Source of the DNA: Mycolicibacterium mucogenicum DSM 44124
Lineage (GTDB): Bacteria > Actinomycetota > Actinomycetes > Mycobacteriales > Mycobacteriaceae
DNA length: 64,000 bases
Direction of reading: 5' to 3'
Assembly: GCF_005670685.2 (NCBI RefSeq)
Contig: NZ_CP062008.1
Location: forward strand, 5,146,001 to 5,210,000
Part shown: positions 1-7,892 of the stretch, piece after piece
How the letters are laid out: each line of letters opens with the position of its first letter
How positions within the stretch are numbered: position 1 is the stretch's first letter
The notes under the pieces: generated by a model
The model's database searches: none
What the model saw: only the letters and a program-made list of their open reading frames with translations
What the model was told of the DNA's origin: nothing
Made by a program: the position numbers and the translations under genes

Positions 1-451
1 GCACGGCCATCGACTCGACGGCGTCGATCTCCTCGGCGACGCGCATGGCGCCCAGCTGTGCGGTACAGCCGGCGCCGATGGTCGCGGCCAGCGCGATGCC
101 GGCGATGATCGGCGCGACGATGCGCACGTTGAGGAAGGCCGACAGGAAGCCGGTCAGGGCCTCGATACCGATGTTGCCCAGTGAGGAGTAGCCCTGGACG
201 GCGATGACGCCGCCGGAGGCCAGCGTCATGAACGCGGCGACACCGACGGTGCCGCCGATCATCACCAGCGCGCCGGTGCCCATCGTCATCTCGGCGATGA
301 GCCGGATGGTCTCGCGGCGGTAGCGGGTCAGCGCGTTGGGGATGTAGCGGAAGGACTCCCCGTAGAACAGGGCCTGCTCGCCGATGCCGTCGACGATGCC
401 GGGCAGTGCCCGGAACATGCGTTTGAAACGGAGTGTCGCGTCGTAGCTCAT
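1..451 (-). CDS. yrbE4B: YrbE4B, Mce4 permease subunit (3' part cut by window edge)
   Basis: Integral membrane permease (MlaE/YrbE family) of the Mce4 importer, which brings cholesterol and other sterols across the cell envelope. Only the N-terminal ~150 residues lie in the window; the gene runs off the left edge. The visible protein begins MSYDATLRFKRMF and has the hydrophobic segments and the 'AEEIDA' loop that recurs in YrbE proteins (the neighbour carries REEIDAMRVLGIDP). The ATG lies 7 bp after the yrbE4A stop, so the two are co-transcribed and probably translationally coupled. The order yrbE4A-yrbE4B matches the start of the M. tuberculosis mce4 operon (Rv3501c-Rv3500c). Confidence 0.93.
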   Translation of the reverse strand, partial: MSYDATLRFKRMFRALPGIVDGIGEQALFYGESFRYIPNALTRYRRETIRLIAEMTMGTGALVMIGGTVGVAAFMTLASGGVIAVQGYSSLGNIGIEALTGFLSAFLNVRIVAPIIAGIALAATIGAGCTAQLGAMRVAEEIDAVESMAV

Positions 452-458
452 GGCCGGA

Positions 459-1223
459 TCACCTCACCAGTACTCGGACGCCGATGGCGGTCATGATCAC
501 GTTGATGACGAACAAGCAGATGAAGGCGTAGACCACGGTCTCGTTCACCGCGATGCCGACGCCCTTGGGGCCGCCCTTGACGGTCAGGCCGCGGTAGCAG
601 CCGACCATGCCGGCGAGCAGGCCGAACAGCACGGCCTTGATCTCGGCGAGCATCAGCTCACCCAGGCCGGTCAGCACCGTCAGACCGTTGATGAACGAGC
701 CCGGGTTCACGCCCTGCAGGAAGACGGAGAAGACGTAGCCGCCGGAAATGCCGATGGCGCACACCAGGTTGTTGAGGAGCACGGCGACGAACGTCGACGC
801 CAGGACGCGGGGCACCACCAGACGCTGGATCGGGTCGATGCCCAGCACTCGCATCGCGTCGATCTCTTCGCGGATGGTGCGGGCGCCGAGGTCGGCGCAG
901 ATGGCCGTGGCACCGGCGCCGGCGACGACGAGCACGGTGACGACGGGACCGAGCTGGGTGACGGTACCGAAGGCGGTGCCTGCGCCGGAGAGGTCGGCGG
1001 CGCCGATCTCACGCAGCAGGATGTTCAGCGTGAAAGCCACCAGCACTGTGAACGGAATGGCGACGAGCAGGGTCGGCACGAGCGATACGCGGGCAATCAT
1101 CCAGGTCTGTTCGAAGAACTCCCGGAACTGGAACGGCCGGCGCCACATCTTGGTGAATGTGTCGAGGGCCATTTCGAAGAACCCGCCAACGGCCCTGGCC
1201 GGAGCCGCAAGCTGTTCGATCAA
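459..1223 (-). CDS. yrbE4A: YrbE4A, Mce4 permease subunit
   Basis: Membrane permease of the Mce4 sterol importer, 254 residues, the same length as the M. tuberculosis protein. The core (NILLREIGAADLSGAGTAFG, ICADLGARTIREEIDAMRVL) is nearly identical to Rv3501c as I recall it. Several hydrophobic helices are visible, the last ending VIMTAIGVRVLVR. The start is TTG at 1223, preceded by GGAGTCGAAGG-like purines; no ATG lies nearby in frame. It is the first gene of the mce4 operon. The 276 bp upstream hold two KstR-type operators and a probable promoter, so it should be induced by sterol intermediates. Confidence 0.95.
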   Translation of the reverse strand: MIEQLAAPARAVGGFFEMALDTFTKMWRRPFQFREFFEQTWMIARVSLVPTLLVAIPFTVLVAFTLNILLREIGAADLSGAGTAFGTVTQLGPVVTVLVVAGAGATAICADLGARTIREEIDAMRVLGIDPIQRLVVPRVLASTFVAVLLNNLVCAIGISGGYVFSVFLQGVNPGSFINGLTVLTGLGELMLAEIKAVLFGLLAGMVGCYRGLTVKGGPKGVGIAVNETVVYAFICLFVINVIMTAIGVRVLVR

Positions 1224-1336
1224 CCTTCGACTCCATTCTCGGTCCTGATTCTGCAGTCACGGCGAAGAGTGGGATTTCCCTCGTTCGCAGCGGCCTGACA
1301 ACCACGGTGTAATGCGTAGCTCTTGTGAGCCGGCTC

Positions 1337-1342
1337 ATAGTA
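1337..1342 (-). promoter_or_regulatory. Probable -10 box of the mce4 promoter
   Basis: Read on the minus strand the hexamer is TACTAT (TANNNT type). It lies 2 bp downstream of the KstR-type operator 1345-1358, so bound repressor would cover the promoter. Transcription would begin near 1330, leaving a ~105-nt leader before yrbE4A. A 12-bp palindrome (tgagccggctca, 1326-1337) sits at the expected start. Inferred from sequence only. Confidence 0.5.
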
Positions 1343-1344
1343 GC

Positions 1345-1358
1345 TAGAACACGTTCGC
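1345..1358. promoter_or_regulatory. KstR-type operator, degenerate, proximal mce4 site
   Basis: Sequence tagaacacgttcgc matches TnnAACnnGTTnnA except the last base. It lies 122 bp upstream of yrbE4A, next to the -10 candidate. KstR is the TetR repressor of the upper cholesterol pathway. Confidence 0.65.
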
Positions 1359-1435
1359 AGTGGCAAAAGAACAGCAAAATCACTGGGAAACGACATATAA
1401 TCGCAGCTCAGCATATATTTTGACGTTGTCGTCAC

Positions 1436-1449
1436 TGAAACAGGTTCTA
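1436..1449. promoter_or_regulatory. KstR-type operator, distal mce4 site
   Basis: Sequence tgaaacaggttcta matches TnnAACnnGTTnnA fully. Together with 1345-1358 it gives the mce4 operon two operators 91 bp apart, separated by an AT-rich stretch (catataatcg, gcatatattt). Confidence 0.75.
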
Positions 1450-1484
1450 GTGCTGACGCGACGCTTTCTGCGCCGCGTCAGCAC
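1450..1484 (-). terminator. Hairpin after hsd4A
   Basis: An 11-bp perfect inverted repeat (gtgctgacgcg / cgcgtcagcac) with a 13-nt loop, 15 bp beyond the hsd4A stop. It has no T tail. It would separate hsd4A-fdxD transcription from mce4 and abuts the distal KstR operator. Confidence 0.55.
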
Positions 1485-1498
1485 TGAATCCGGGACGT

Positions 1499-2416
1499 TC
1501 AGTCCCTCGACTCCATCAGGGCAGTCGCAGAGAAATTCCGCTCCGGATCGCGGTCAGCAAAATATCCGCGCAACGTCGAACTCAGTTGTGTCATGTCCCA
1601 CTCAGCGGACGGCGCTGTGAACTGGCTCTCTGCCGTCGGCGCTGCTACCAGGGTCACAGTCGGACCATAAACGATGAAGAGCTGGCCATTCACGTTTTCC
1701 GACGCGGGCGAGGAAAGGAAACGCACCAATTTCACAACGTGTTCGGGCGACAGCGGATCGACCTCACCCTCACCAGGAGCCGCACCGAACACATCGGCCG
1801 TCATCGCGGTACGTGCCCGCGGGGCGATCGCGTTGGCGCGCACGCCGTAACGCTCCAGGCCGCGGGCCGCGGTCAGGGTCAGCGCCGTGATGCCGGCCTT
1901 GGCGGCGCCGTAGTTCGCCTGGCCGACCGGACCGGCCAGACCGGCCTCGGACGAGGTGTTGACGATCCGGCCGTACACCTTGCCGTCGGCCGACTCCTTG
2001 GCCTTGGCGCGCCAGTAGGTGGCAGCGTTGCGGGTCAGCAGGAAGTGACCGCGCAGGTGGACCGCGATGACGGCGTCCCAGTCCTCGTCGGTCATGTTGA
2101 AGAGCATCTTGTCGCGGGTGATGCCGGCGTTGTTCACGACGATGTTCAGCCCACCCAGGCTGTCCGCGGTGGCGACCAGTTCGTCGGCGGTGCTTCGGGC
2201 GCTGATATCCCCGGCCACCGCAATGCCTTTGGAGCCGGCGGCCTCGATCTCGGCGAGCACGTCCGACTTGTCCAGCGCGCCGGCCATGTCGTTCACCACG
2301 ACGGTGGCGCCGGCCTGCGCCAGGCCGATGGCCTCGGCGCGGCCCAGGCCCGCGGCGGCACCGGTGACCACGGCGACCTTGCCGGAGAGGTCGGTGGAGT
2401 CGATTTCGCTAGTCAA
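1499..2416 (-). CDS. hsd4A: Hsd4A/ChsB1-type (3R)-hydroxyacyl-CoA / 17beta-hydroxysteroid dehydrogenase
   Basis: Short-chain dehydrogenase of sterol side-chain beta-oxidation, 305 residues, orthologous by position and sequence to Rv3502c. It oxidises a 3-hydroxyacyl-CoA side-chain intermediate; the family also shows 17beta-hydroxysteroid activity. It has the NAD-binding TGAAAGLGRAEA near residue 18, NNAG (~94), and the YGAAKAG catalytic motif (~170). The length and the C-terminal extension after the SDR fold resemble the dehydrogenase unit of multifunctional enzyme 2. The start appears to be TTG at 2416; upstream AGAGG overlaps the end of fdxD, 13 bp away, so it is the second gene of an fdxD-hsd4A operon. 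Confidence 0.88.
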   Translation of the reverse strand: MTSEIDSTDLSGKVAVVTGAAAGLGRAEAIGLAQAGATVVVNDMAGALDKSDVLAEIEAAGSKGIAVAGDISARSTADELVATADSLGGLNIVVNNAGITRDKMLFNMTDEDWDAVIAVHLRGHFLLTRNAATYWRAKAKESADGKVYGRIVNTSSEAGLAGPVGQANYGAAKAGITALTLTAARGLERYGVRANAIAPRARTAMTADVFGAAPGEGEVDPLSPEHVVKLVRFLSSPASENVNGQLFIVYGPTVTLVAAPTAESQFTAPSAEWDMTQLSSTLRGYFADRDPERNFSATALMESRD

Positions 2417-2429
2417 TTTATGAATACCT

Positions 2430-2621
2430 CTAGTCTTTACGGAGAAGGGCTGCCCGGGGGCATTCGGCGATGGACTGCTCAGCCAGCGCTTCCTGGTCGG
2501 CAGGCACCGGATCGGCCTTGACTACCGCATAGTCGTTGTCGTCCAGATCGAAAAGGTCCGGCGCAATTCCCACGCAAACCGCGTTTCCTTCACAGCGGTC
2601 GTGATCAACTTCAACCCGCAT
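2430..2621 (-). CDS. fdxD: FdxD, single-cluster ferredoxin (63 aa)
   Basis: Small electron carrier, equivalent to Rv3503c. The cluster motif is C10-EGNAV-C16 ... C54-P. The position that is Cys in 4Fe-4S proteins is Asn13, so a 3Fe-4S cluster is expected, as in ferredoxins serving mycobacterial cytochromes P450 and oxygenases. Likely clients here are Cyp125, Cyp142 or an acyl-CoA dehydrogenase. A longer reading frame extends to 2711, but ATG 2621 has an excellent site (AGGAGGG) and gives the family length. Divergent from fadE26, sharing the KstR operator 2715-2728, whose edge forms a TAGTCT -10 box on this strand. Confidence 0.9.
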   Translation of the reverse strand: MRVEVDHDRCEGNAVCVGIAPDLFDLDDNDYAVVKADPVPADQEALAEQSIAECPRAALLRKD

Positions 2622-2714
2622 GACACCCTCCTGACAGCCCGGATTTCGACGGTGAGGCCAACATAACGACCCCGCCATGGCGATGCCAGTGTGGCACGCT
2701 CTGGACCGCAAGAC

Positions 2715-2728
2715 TAGAACGTGTTACA
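2715..2728. promoter_or_regulatory. KstR-type operator between fdxD and fadE26
   Basis: Sequence tagaacgtgttaca fits TnnAACnnGTTnnA. It sits in the 201-bp divergent intergenic region. On the minus strand TAGTCT (2716-2711) is a -10 candidate beginning in the operator's last two bases. Confidence 0.85.
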
Positions 2729-2822
2729 AGTTTGAGTAGGCATGGGTCGCCGAAAGCGACCTCAGCAACGTGACAAACGGACCGAAGACCTAGCCCAATT
2801 CAACTGATAAAGGATGAGTTCG

Positions 2823-4004
2823 ATGCGGATCGGCTACACGCCCGAGCAGGAGGAGCTGCGGCGCGAACTGCGCTCGTACTTCACCAAGCTCATGACCCCG
2901 GAGCGCGCCGAGGCCCTGGCGTCCAACGACGGTGAGATGGGACGCGGCAACGTCTACCGCGAGACCGTCGAGCAGATGGGCAAGGACGGCTGGCTGACGC
3001 TGAGCTGGCCGAAGGAGTACGGCGGCCAGGCCCGGCCCCCGATGGACGGCCTGATCTTCAACGACGAGGCCGCCATCGCCAACGTCCCGGTGCCGTTCCT
3101 GACCATCAACTCCGTGGCGCCGACGATCATGCACTTCGGCACCGAGGAGCAGAAGAAGTTCTTCCTGCCCAAGATCGCCGCGGGCCAGCTGCACTTCTCC
3201 ATCGGCTACTCCGAGCCCGGCGCCGGCACCGACCTGGCGTCGCTGCGCACCACCGCCGTCCGCGACGGCGACGACTACGTCATCAACGGCCAGAAGATGT
3301 GGACGTCGCTGATCGCCTACGCCGACTACGTCTGGCTGGCGGCCCGCACCAACCCCGAGGCCAAGAAGCACCGCGGCATCTCGATGCTGATCGTGCCGAC
3401 CACCGCCGAGGGCTTCTCCTGGACCCCGGTGCACACCATGTCCGGCGTGGACACCAGTGCCACCTACTACCAGGACGTCCGCGTCCCGACCTCCAGCCTG
3501 GTCGGCGAGGAGCACGGCGGCTGGAAGCTGGTCACCAACCAGCTCAACCACGAGCGCGTGGCCCTGGTGTCGGCACAGCCGATCTTCGTCGCGCTGGACG
3601 GCGTCCGGGAATGGGCCCAGAACACCAAGGACCACCACGGCAAGCGCCTGATCGACTCGGAGTGGGTGCAGCTCAACCTGGCCCGCGTGCACGCCAAGGC
3701 CGAAGTGCTGAAGCTGATCAACTGGGAGCTGGCCTCGGCCACCGACTCCGCGCCCTCCCCCGCCGACGCGTCGGCGGCCAAGGTGTACGGCACCGAACTG
3801 GCCACCGAGGCCTACCGGTTGCTCATGGAGGTGCTCGGCACCTCGGCGACCCTGCGCCGCGACACCCCGGGCGCGCTGCTGCGCGGCCGGATCGAGCGCT
3901 GGCACCGGTCCTGCCTGATCCTGACCTTCGGCGGCGGCACCAACGAGATTCAGCGCGACATCATCGGCATGGTCGCGCTCGGTCTGCCCCGAGTGAATCG
4001 CTAA
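2823..4004 (+). CDS. fadE26: FadE26 (ChsE4), sterol side-chain acyl-CoA dehydrogenase subunit
   Basis: 393-residue acyl-CoA dehydrogenase, ortholog of Rv3504. With FadE27 it forms the alpha2beta2 ChsE4-ChsE5 enzyme that desaturates CoA esters of the sterol side chain. Visible family signatures are GYSEPGAGTDLASLRTTA (flavin/substrate loop, ~134-152), NGQKMWTS and the C-terminal LTFGGGTNEIQRDIIG. ATG 2814 also exists but AAAGG touches it. ATG 2823 has that site at proper spacing and matches the MRI-Y start of the M. tuberculosis protein. First gene of a fadE26-fadE27-fadD17 operon under KstR operator 2715-2728. Confidence 0.93.
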   Translation: MRIGYTPEQEELRRELRSYFTKLMTPERAEALASNDGEMGRGNVYRETVEQMGKDGWLTLSWPKEYGGQARPPMDGLIFNDEAAIANVPVPFLTINSVAPTIMHFGTEEQKKFFLPKIAAGQLHFSIGYSEPGAGTDLASLRTTAVRDGDDYVINGQKMWTSLIAYADYVWLAARTNPEAKKHRGISMLIVPTTAEGFSWTPVHTMSGVDTSATYYQDVRVPTSSLVGEEHGGWKLVTNQLNHERVALVSAQPIFVALDGVREWAQNTKDHHGKRLIDSEWVQLNLARVHAKAEVLKLINWELASATDSAPSPADASAAKVYGTELATEAYRLLMEVLGTSATLRRDTPGALLRGRIERWHRSCLILTFGGGTNEIQRDIIGMVALGLPRVNR

Positions 4005-4020
4005 GAGAGAGCGGCGAGAA

Positions 4021-5121
4021 ATGGACTTCAAGACAACCGAAGCATCTGAGGACCTCGGCGGCCTGGTCCGGTCCATCACCGAATCGGTGGTGACCCCGGA
4101 GCGCCAGAAGGAACTGGACAAACTCGACGAGCGGTTCGACCGTGAGCTGTGGGCCAAGCTGATCGACTCCGACATCCTGTCCACCACCGCACCGGAGTCG
4201 GTGGGCGGCGGCGGTTTCGGTCCGCTGGAGCAGTCGGCCGTGCTGGTGGCACTGGGCCGTCAGCTCGCGGCGGTGCCGTACCTCGAGTCGACCATCCTGG
4301 CCGCCGGCGCCATCGCTGAGTTCGGTTCGGCCGCGCTGCAATCCGACTGGGCCGCCCCGGCGGTCGCCGGCACCAAGATCGTCGTGCCCGCGCTCGACGG
4401 TGAGATGGGTCAGGGCCCGGTGCAGGCCACCGGTTCCGATGAGACCGGCTACAAGCTGACCGGCACGCGTACCCAGGTCGCGTACGGCCCGGTCGCCGAC
4501 GCCTTCCTGGTGCCGGCCGAAAGCGATTCCGGCGTCAAGGTTTTCCTGGTCGCCGCCGCTGATTCCGGCGTCACCGTCACCTCGCTGGACACCACCGGGC
4601 ACGGCAGCGTCGCGCACGTGGATCTGCAGGGCGTGTCCGTCGCGGCCGACCGTATCGTCGGCGGCGCGGAGGTGCTCGCCTGGCTGCAGCTGCGGGGTGC
4701 CCTGGGCCGCAGCGCATTCCAGCTCGGCGTGGTGGAACGAGCGCTGGAGCTCACCGCGCTGTACGCGCGTGAGCGCGAGCAGTTCGACCGCCCGATCGGC
4801 AGCTTCCAGGCCGTGTCGTCCCGGCTGGCCGACGGCTACATCGACGTCAAGGCGCTGCGCCTGACGCTGACGCAGGCCTCCTGGCGCGTGGCCGAGGGTC
4901 TGCCGGCCGAGATCGACGTGAACACCGCGGCGTTCTGGGCCGCCGAGGCCGGCCACCGGGTGGCGCACACCGCGGTGCACGTGCACGGCGGTGTCGGTAT
5001 CGACATGGATCACCCGGTGCACCGGTACTTCCTGGCGGCCAAGCAGACCGAGTTCGCGGTCGGCAGCGCCACCGGGCAGCTGCTGCAGATCGGGCGCGAA
5101 CTGGCCGAGACGCCGGTCTGA
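4021..5121 (+). CDS. fadE27: FadE27 (ChsE5), acyl-CoA dehydrogenase partner subunit
   Basis: 366-residue partner of FadE26, ortholog of Rv3505. Mycobacterial sterol ACADs are heteromeric, and in such pairs one subunit is degenerate at the active site. This one lacks the canonical GYSEPGAGTD loop seen in FadE26, consistent with a supporting role. It keeps the C-terminal ACAD helical domain (EREQFDRPIGSFQAVSSRLA, HVHGGVGIDMDHPVHRYF). It starts with ATG 16 bp after fadE26 with a GAGAGAGCGGCGAG purine stretch, and its stop is 7 bp before fadD17. Confidence 0.92.
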   Translation: MDFKTTEASEDLGGLVRSITESVVTPERQKELDKLDERFDRELWAKLIDSDILSTTAPESVGGGGFGPLEQSAVLVALGRQLAAVPYLESTILAAGAIAEFGSAALQSDWAAPAVAGTKIVVPALDGEMGQGPVQATGSDETGYKLTGTRTQVAYGPVADAFLVPAESDSGVKVFLVAAADSGVTVTSLDTTGHGSVAHVDLQGVSVAADRIVGGAEVLAWLQLRGALGRSAFQLGVVERALELTALYAREREQFDRPIGSFQAVSSRLADGYIDVKALRLTLTQASWRVAEGLPAEIDVNTAAFWAAEAGHRVAHTAVHVHGGVGIDMDHPVHRYFLAAKQTEFAVGSATGQLLQIGRELAETPV

Positions 5122-5128
5122 TCAGTTG

Positions 5129-6691
5129 ATGTCCAACCGTCCCACCGTCAGCGACCTGCTACGTCCGCTCGTCGGCGTCACCGACCGCGGGTTGTACGAC
5201 TGCGTTGCGGCGCCGGACGATTCCTCACCCGACGATGACGGCGGCCCGGCTGGTCTGATCAGCTGGGCCGACCACATCGCCGCGGGCGCACAGTTGGCCG
5301 CGGCATTGAAGGCGCGACTGGACCCGGCCAAGCCGCCGCATATCGGTGTGCTGCTGAGCAATACGACGTTCTTCTCGTCGCTGCTGGTGGCCGCCGCGCT
5401 GGCGGGGCTGGTTCCGGTCGGCCTCAACCCGACCCGCCGCGGGGCGGCGCTCGTCGGCGACGCCGAGCGCTCCGACTGCCAGCTGGTGCTCGCCGACAAC
5501 CCCGACCTGGTCCCGGCCGGGCTCGATGCCGCGGGCATCGACGTCATCGACGTCGAATCCGCTTCGTGGGCAACCGAACTCGCCGGTTTCGCCGGCACGC
5601 CCGTGCAATTCGCCGATGTCGATCCCGACGACCTGTTCATGCTGATCTTCACCTCGGGCACCAGCGGTGACCCCAAGGCCGTCCGGGTCACGCACGACAA
5701 GGTGGCGTTCCCGGGACAGATGCTGGCCGACCGCTTCGGCCTCGGGCGCGACGACACGTTCTACCTGTCCATGCCGCTGTTCCACTCCAACGCGGTGATG
5801 GCCGGCTGGGCGGTCGCGCTGGCCGCGCAGGGCTCGATCGCGTTGCGCCGCAAGTTCTCCGCGTCCGGCTTTCTCCGGGACGTGCGCCGCTACGGCGCCA
5901 CCTACGCCAACTACGTCGGCAAGCCGCTGTCGTACATCCTGGCCACCCCGGCCCGCCCGGACGACACCGACAATCCCCTGAAGTTCATGTACGGCAACGA
6001 GGGTGCCCCGCGTGACCTGAACCGGTTCGCACAGCGTTTCGGCGTCATCGTCGTCGACGGTTTCGGCTCCACCGAGGGCGGCGTCGCGATCGCCCGCACC
6101 CCGGACACGCCGGCCGGCGCGCTCGGTCCGCTGACCGACGAGGTGGCCATCGTCGACGTGGACACCGGCCTGCCGTGCCCGCCGGGCGTGGTCGGCGAAC
6201 TGGTGAACCCGACGGGCCGCGGCTGGTTCCGCGGCTACTACAACAACGAGGCCGCCGAGGCCGAACGCATGGCCGGCGGCATCTACCACACCGGCGACCT
6301 GGCGTACCGGGACGAAGCGGGATACATCTATTTCGCTGGGCGCCTTGGCGATTGGATGCGCGTCGACGGTGAGAACCTCGGCACCGCGCCCATCGAGCAG
6401 GTGCTGCTGCGGCACCCCGACGTGGTTGAGGCCGCCGTCTACCCGATCCCCGATCCCGCCGTCGGCGACCAGGTGATGTCGGCACTCGTCCTGCTCGACG
6501 ACGCGACATTCTCCGCCGATGACTTCAGCGCTTTCCTTGCCGCCCAAGAGGATCTGGGTCCCAAGCAGTGGCCCCGGTTCATCCGTGTCGCCACGAACCT
6601 GCCGCGCACCGAGACCTTCAAGGTCATCAAGCGGCAGCTGTCGGCCGAGGGCACCGACTGCGCGGACCCGGTTTTCGCGATCGCCCGCTAG
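5129..6691 (+). CDS. fadD17: FadD17, steroid side-chain acyl-CoA synthetase
   Basis: 520-residue member of the adenylate-forming superfamily, ortholog of Rv3506. It activates C8 side-chain steroid carboxylates with ATP and CoA, entering beta-oxidation with FadE26/27. Motifs: FTSGTSGDPKAVR (P-loop-like, ~175-187), FGSTEGG (~312), GDLAYRDEAGYIYFAGRLGDWMRVDGENL (ATP/hinge), and a C-terminal PRTETFKVIKRQL lysine loop. The open frame extends upstream into fadE27, but ATG 5129, just after the fadE27 stop, gives the family N-terminus. Its stop codon shares CTAG with the converging methyltransferase. Confidence 0.92.
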   Translation: MSNRPTVSDLLRPLVGVTDRGLYDCVAAPDDSSPDDDGGPAGLISWADHIAAGAQLAAALKARLDPAKPPHIGVLLSNTTFFSSLLVAAALAGLVPVGLNPTRRGAALVGDAERSDCQLVLADNPDLVPAGLDAAGIDVIDVESASWATELAGFAGTPVQFADVDPDDLFMLIFTSGTSGDPKAVRVTHDKVAFPGQMLADRFGLGRDDTFYLSMPLFHSNAVMAGWAVALAAQGSIALRRKFSASGFLRDVRRYGATYANYVGKPLSYILATPARPDDTDNPLKFMYGNEGAPRDLNRFAQRFGVIVVDGFGSTEGGVAIARTPDTPAGALGPLTDEVAIVDVDTGLPCPPGVVGELVNPTGRGWFRGYYNNEAAEAERMAGGIYHTGDLAYRDEAGYIYFAGRLGDWMRVDGENLGTAPIEQVLLRHPDVVEAAVYPIPDPAVGDQVMSALVLLDDATFSADDFSAFLAAQEDLGPKQWPRFIRVATNLPRTETFKVIKRQLSAEGTDCADPVFAIAR

Positions 6692-7785
6692 TCGTGGACC
6701 GGGACGGCCTCGACGAGCGACATCGGCCCGGCCGTCGGGACCACGCGGGTCTGCCGAAAGCCTGCGCGCGCCAACAGTTCCGCGTATTCCGAACCGGTGC
6801 GCTCCCGGCCGCCGGCAGCCACCAGCATCTCCAGGTCCAGCAGCATGCCGGGGTGGTTCGGCGTGCCTTCCGGCAGCACCAATTCGACGAGGGCCAGGGT
6901 GCCGGCAGGGTCGATCGCCTTGCGGATGTTCCGCAGGATCACCAGTGCGCTGTCCTCGTCCCAGTCGTGGATGATCGTCTTCAACAGGTAGGCATCCCCG
7001 CCCTCGGGCACCGCATCGAAGAACGAGCCACCGGTGACCGTGACCCGATCGGATACGCCGGCCGCCTCGAGCACCGGGCCGGCTCCGGCCACCACAGACG
7101 GTAGGTCGAACAGCACGCCGCTGGCGTCGGTGGCCTGCTGCAGCACCGCGGACAGCAGGGCCCCGTGCCCGCCACCGACGTCGACGATGTTGCGGAAACG
7201 CGTGAAATCGTATGCGGGCATGAGAGATTCGATCGCCATGGCGGACACCGCGGTCATGGCGTTGTTGAAAACCTCGGCCAGGTCGCGATCCTTCTCGAGG
7301 TACTCGAAGATGGGCATGCCGCGCAGCATCTCCGCGGACGTCTTGCCGGTCTGCACCGAGTACAGCAACTGACCCCAGTGCTCCCAGTGCTTGGGATGGC
7401 CGATGAACAGCAGCATGGGTGCCAGCGAGCCCGGCGCATCGGATCGCAGGGCATCCCCCAGCCGGCTCAGCGCGAACCGGCCGTCGCGCCCGTGCTTGAG
7501 CAGCGAGTTGCCCGCCAGTGCCCGCATGAGCCGTGCGGTGGCCTCGGGGTGCGAACCCACCCGGCGCGCAACGTCGTCGGCCGATGCGGGGCCGGCCGCC
7601 AGGGCGTCGAAGATACCCAGCTTGGCGCCGACGTACATGGCCTGGGTGAGCCAGGCGCCCTGTCCCAGCTCGAAGAGCGCGACGTTCGCCGGGACGACGG
7701 ACCGGCGCAACTGGCCCAGTCCGTCACGGACGCGGCCGATGCCGTCGATGAGCCAGGCGGGCGGTGGTTTCTGCGCGTTTGCCAC
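6688..7785 (-). CDS. SAM-dependent O-methyltransferase (dimerisation + catalytic domain)
   Basis: About 365 residues. It has an N-terminal helical/winged dimerisation domain (VALFELGQGAWLTQAMYVGAKLGIFD ...) followed by a class I methyltransferase fold with the SAM motif IVDVGGGHG (~190). An active-site-like HDWDED stretch (~265) resembles the His-Asp pair of plant- and polyketide-type O-methyltransferases. Substrate unknown; a phenol or hydroxylated aromatic/quinone is typical. A frame-compatible GTG also lies at 7791. GTG 7785 is preferred because TACTGT (7797-7792, a -10 hexamer) sits exactly 6 nt before it, suggesting a leaderless message. No counterpart stands at this place in M. tuberculosis. 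Its stop overlaps that of fadD17 by 4 bp. Confidence 0.75.
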   Translation of the reverse strand: MANAQKPPPAWLIDGIGRVRDGLGQLRRSVVPANVALFELGQGAWLTQAMYVGAKLGIFDALAAGPASADDVARRVGSHPEATARLMRALAGNSLLKHGRDGRFALSRLGDALRSDAPGSLAPMLLFIGHPKHWEHWGQLLYSVQTGKTSAEMLRGMPIFEYLEKDRDLAEVFNNAMTAVSAMAIESLMPAYDFTRFRNIVDVGGGHGALLSAVLQQATDASGVLFDLPSVVAGAGPVLEAAGVSDRVTVTGGSFFDAVPEGGDAYLLKTIIHDWDEDSALVILRNIRKAIDPAGTLALVELVLPEGTPNHPGMLLDLEMLVAAGGRERTGSEYAELLARAGFRQTRVVPTAGPMSLVEAVPVHD

Positions 7786-7879
7786 GGGCACACAGTAATG
7801 CCACAGCTAACACCCACGCTAGAGCCGATTTCGCGACGGCCCCGGTGCGGCTCACAGGATCAGCCCGGGGATTGTCGAT

Positions 7880-7885
7880 TAGTCT
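7880..7885 (+). promoter_or_regulatory. Probable -10 box for leaderless lipoprotein gene
   Basis: TAGTCT is followed by 7 nt and then the ATG at 7893, the spacing expected for a mycobacterial leaderless transcript. No ribosome-binding site is visible. Confidence 0.5.
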
Positions 7886-7892
7886 CGGCCGT

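Noticed and set aside
2790..4187. Long minus-strand open frame (465 codons) opposite fadE26 and fadE27
   Set aside because: It is the low-complexity shadow (Ala/Gly/Arg/His/Val-rich) of the sense genes in GC-rich DNA; no start site and no recognisable domain.
6519..7104. Plus-strand frames over the end of fadD17 and the methyltransferase
   Set aside because: Arg/Pro/Ser-rich shadows without initiation signals, contradicted by the strong CoA-ligase and methyltransferase motifs.
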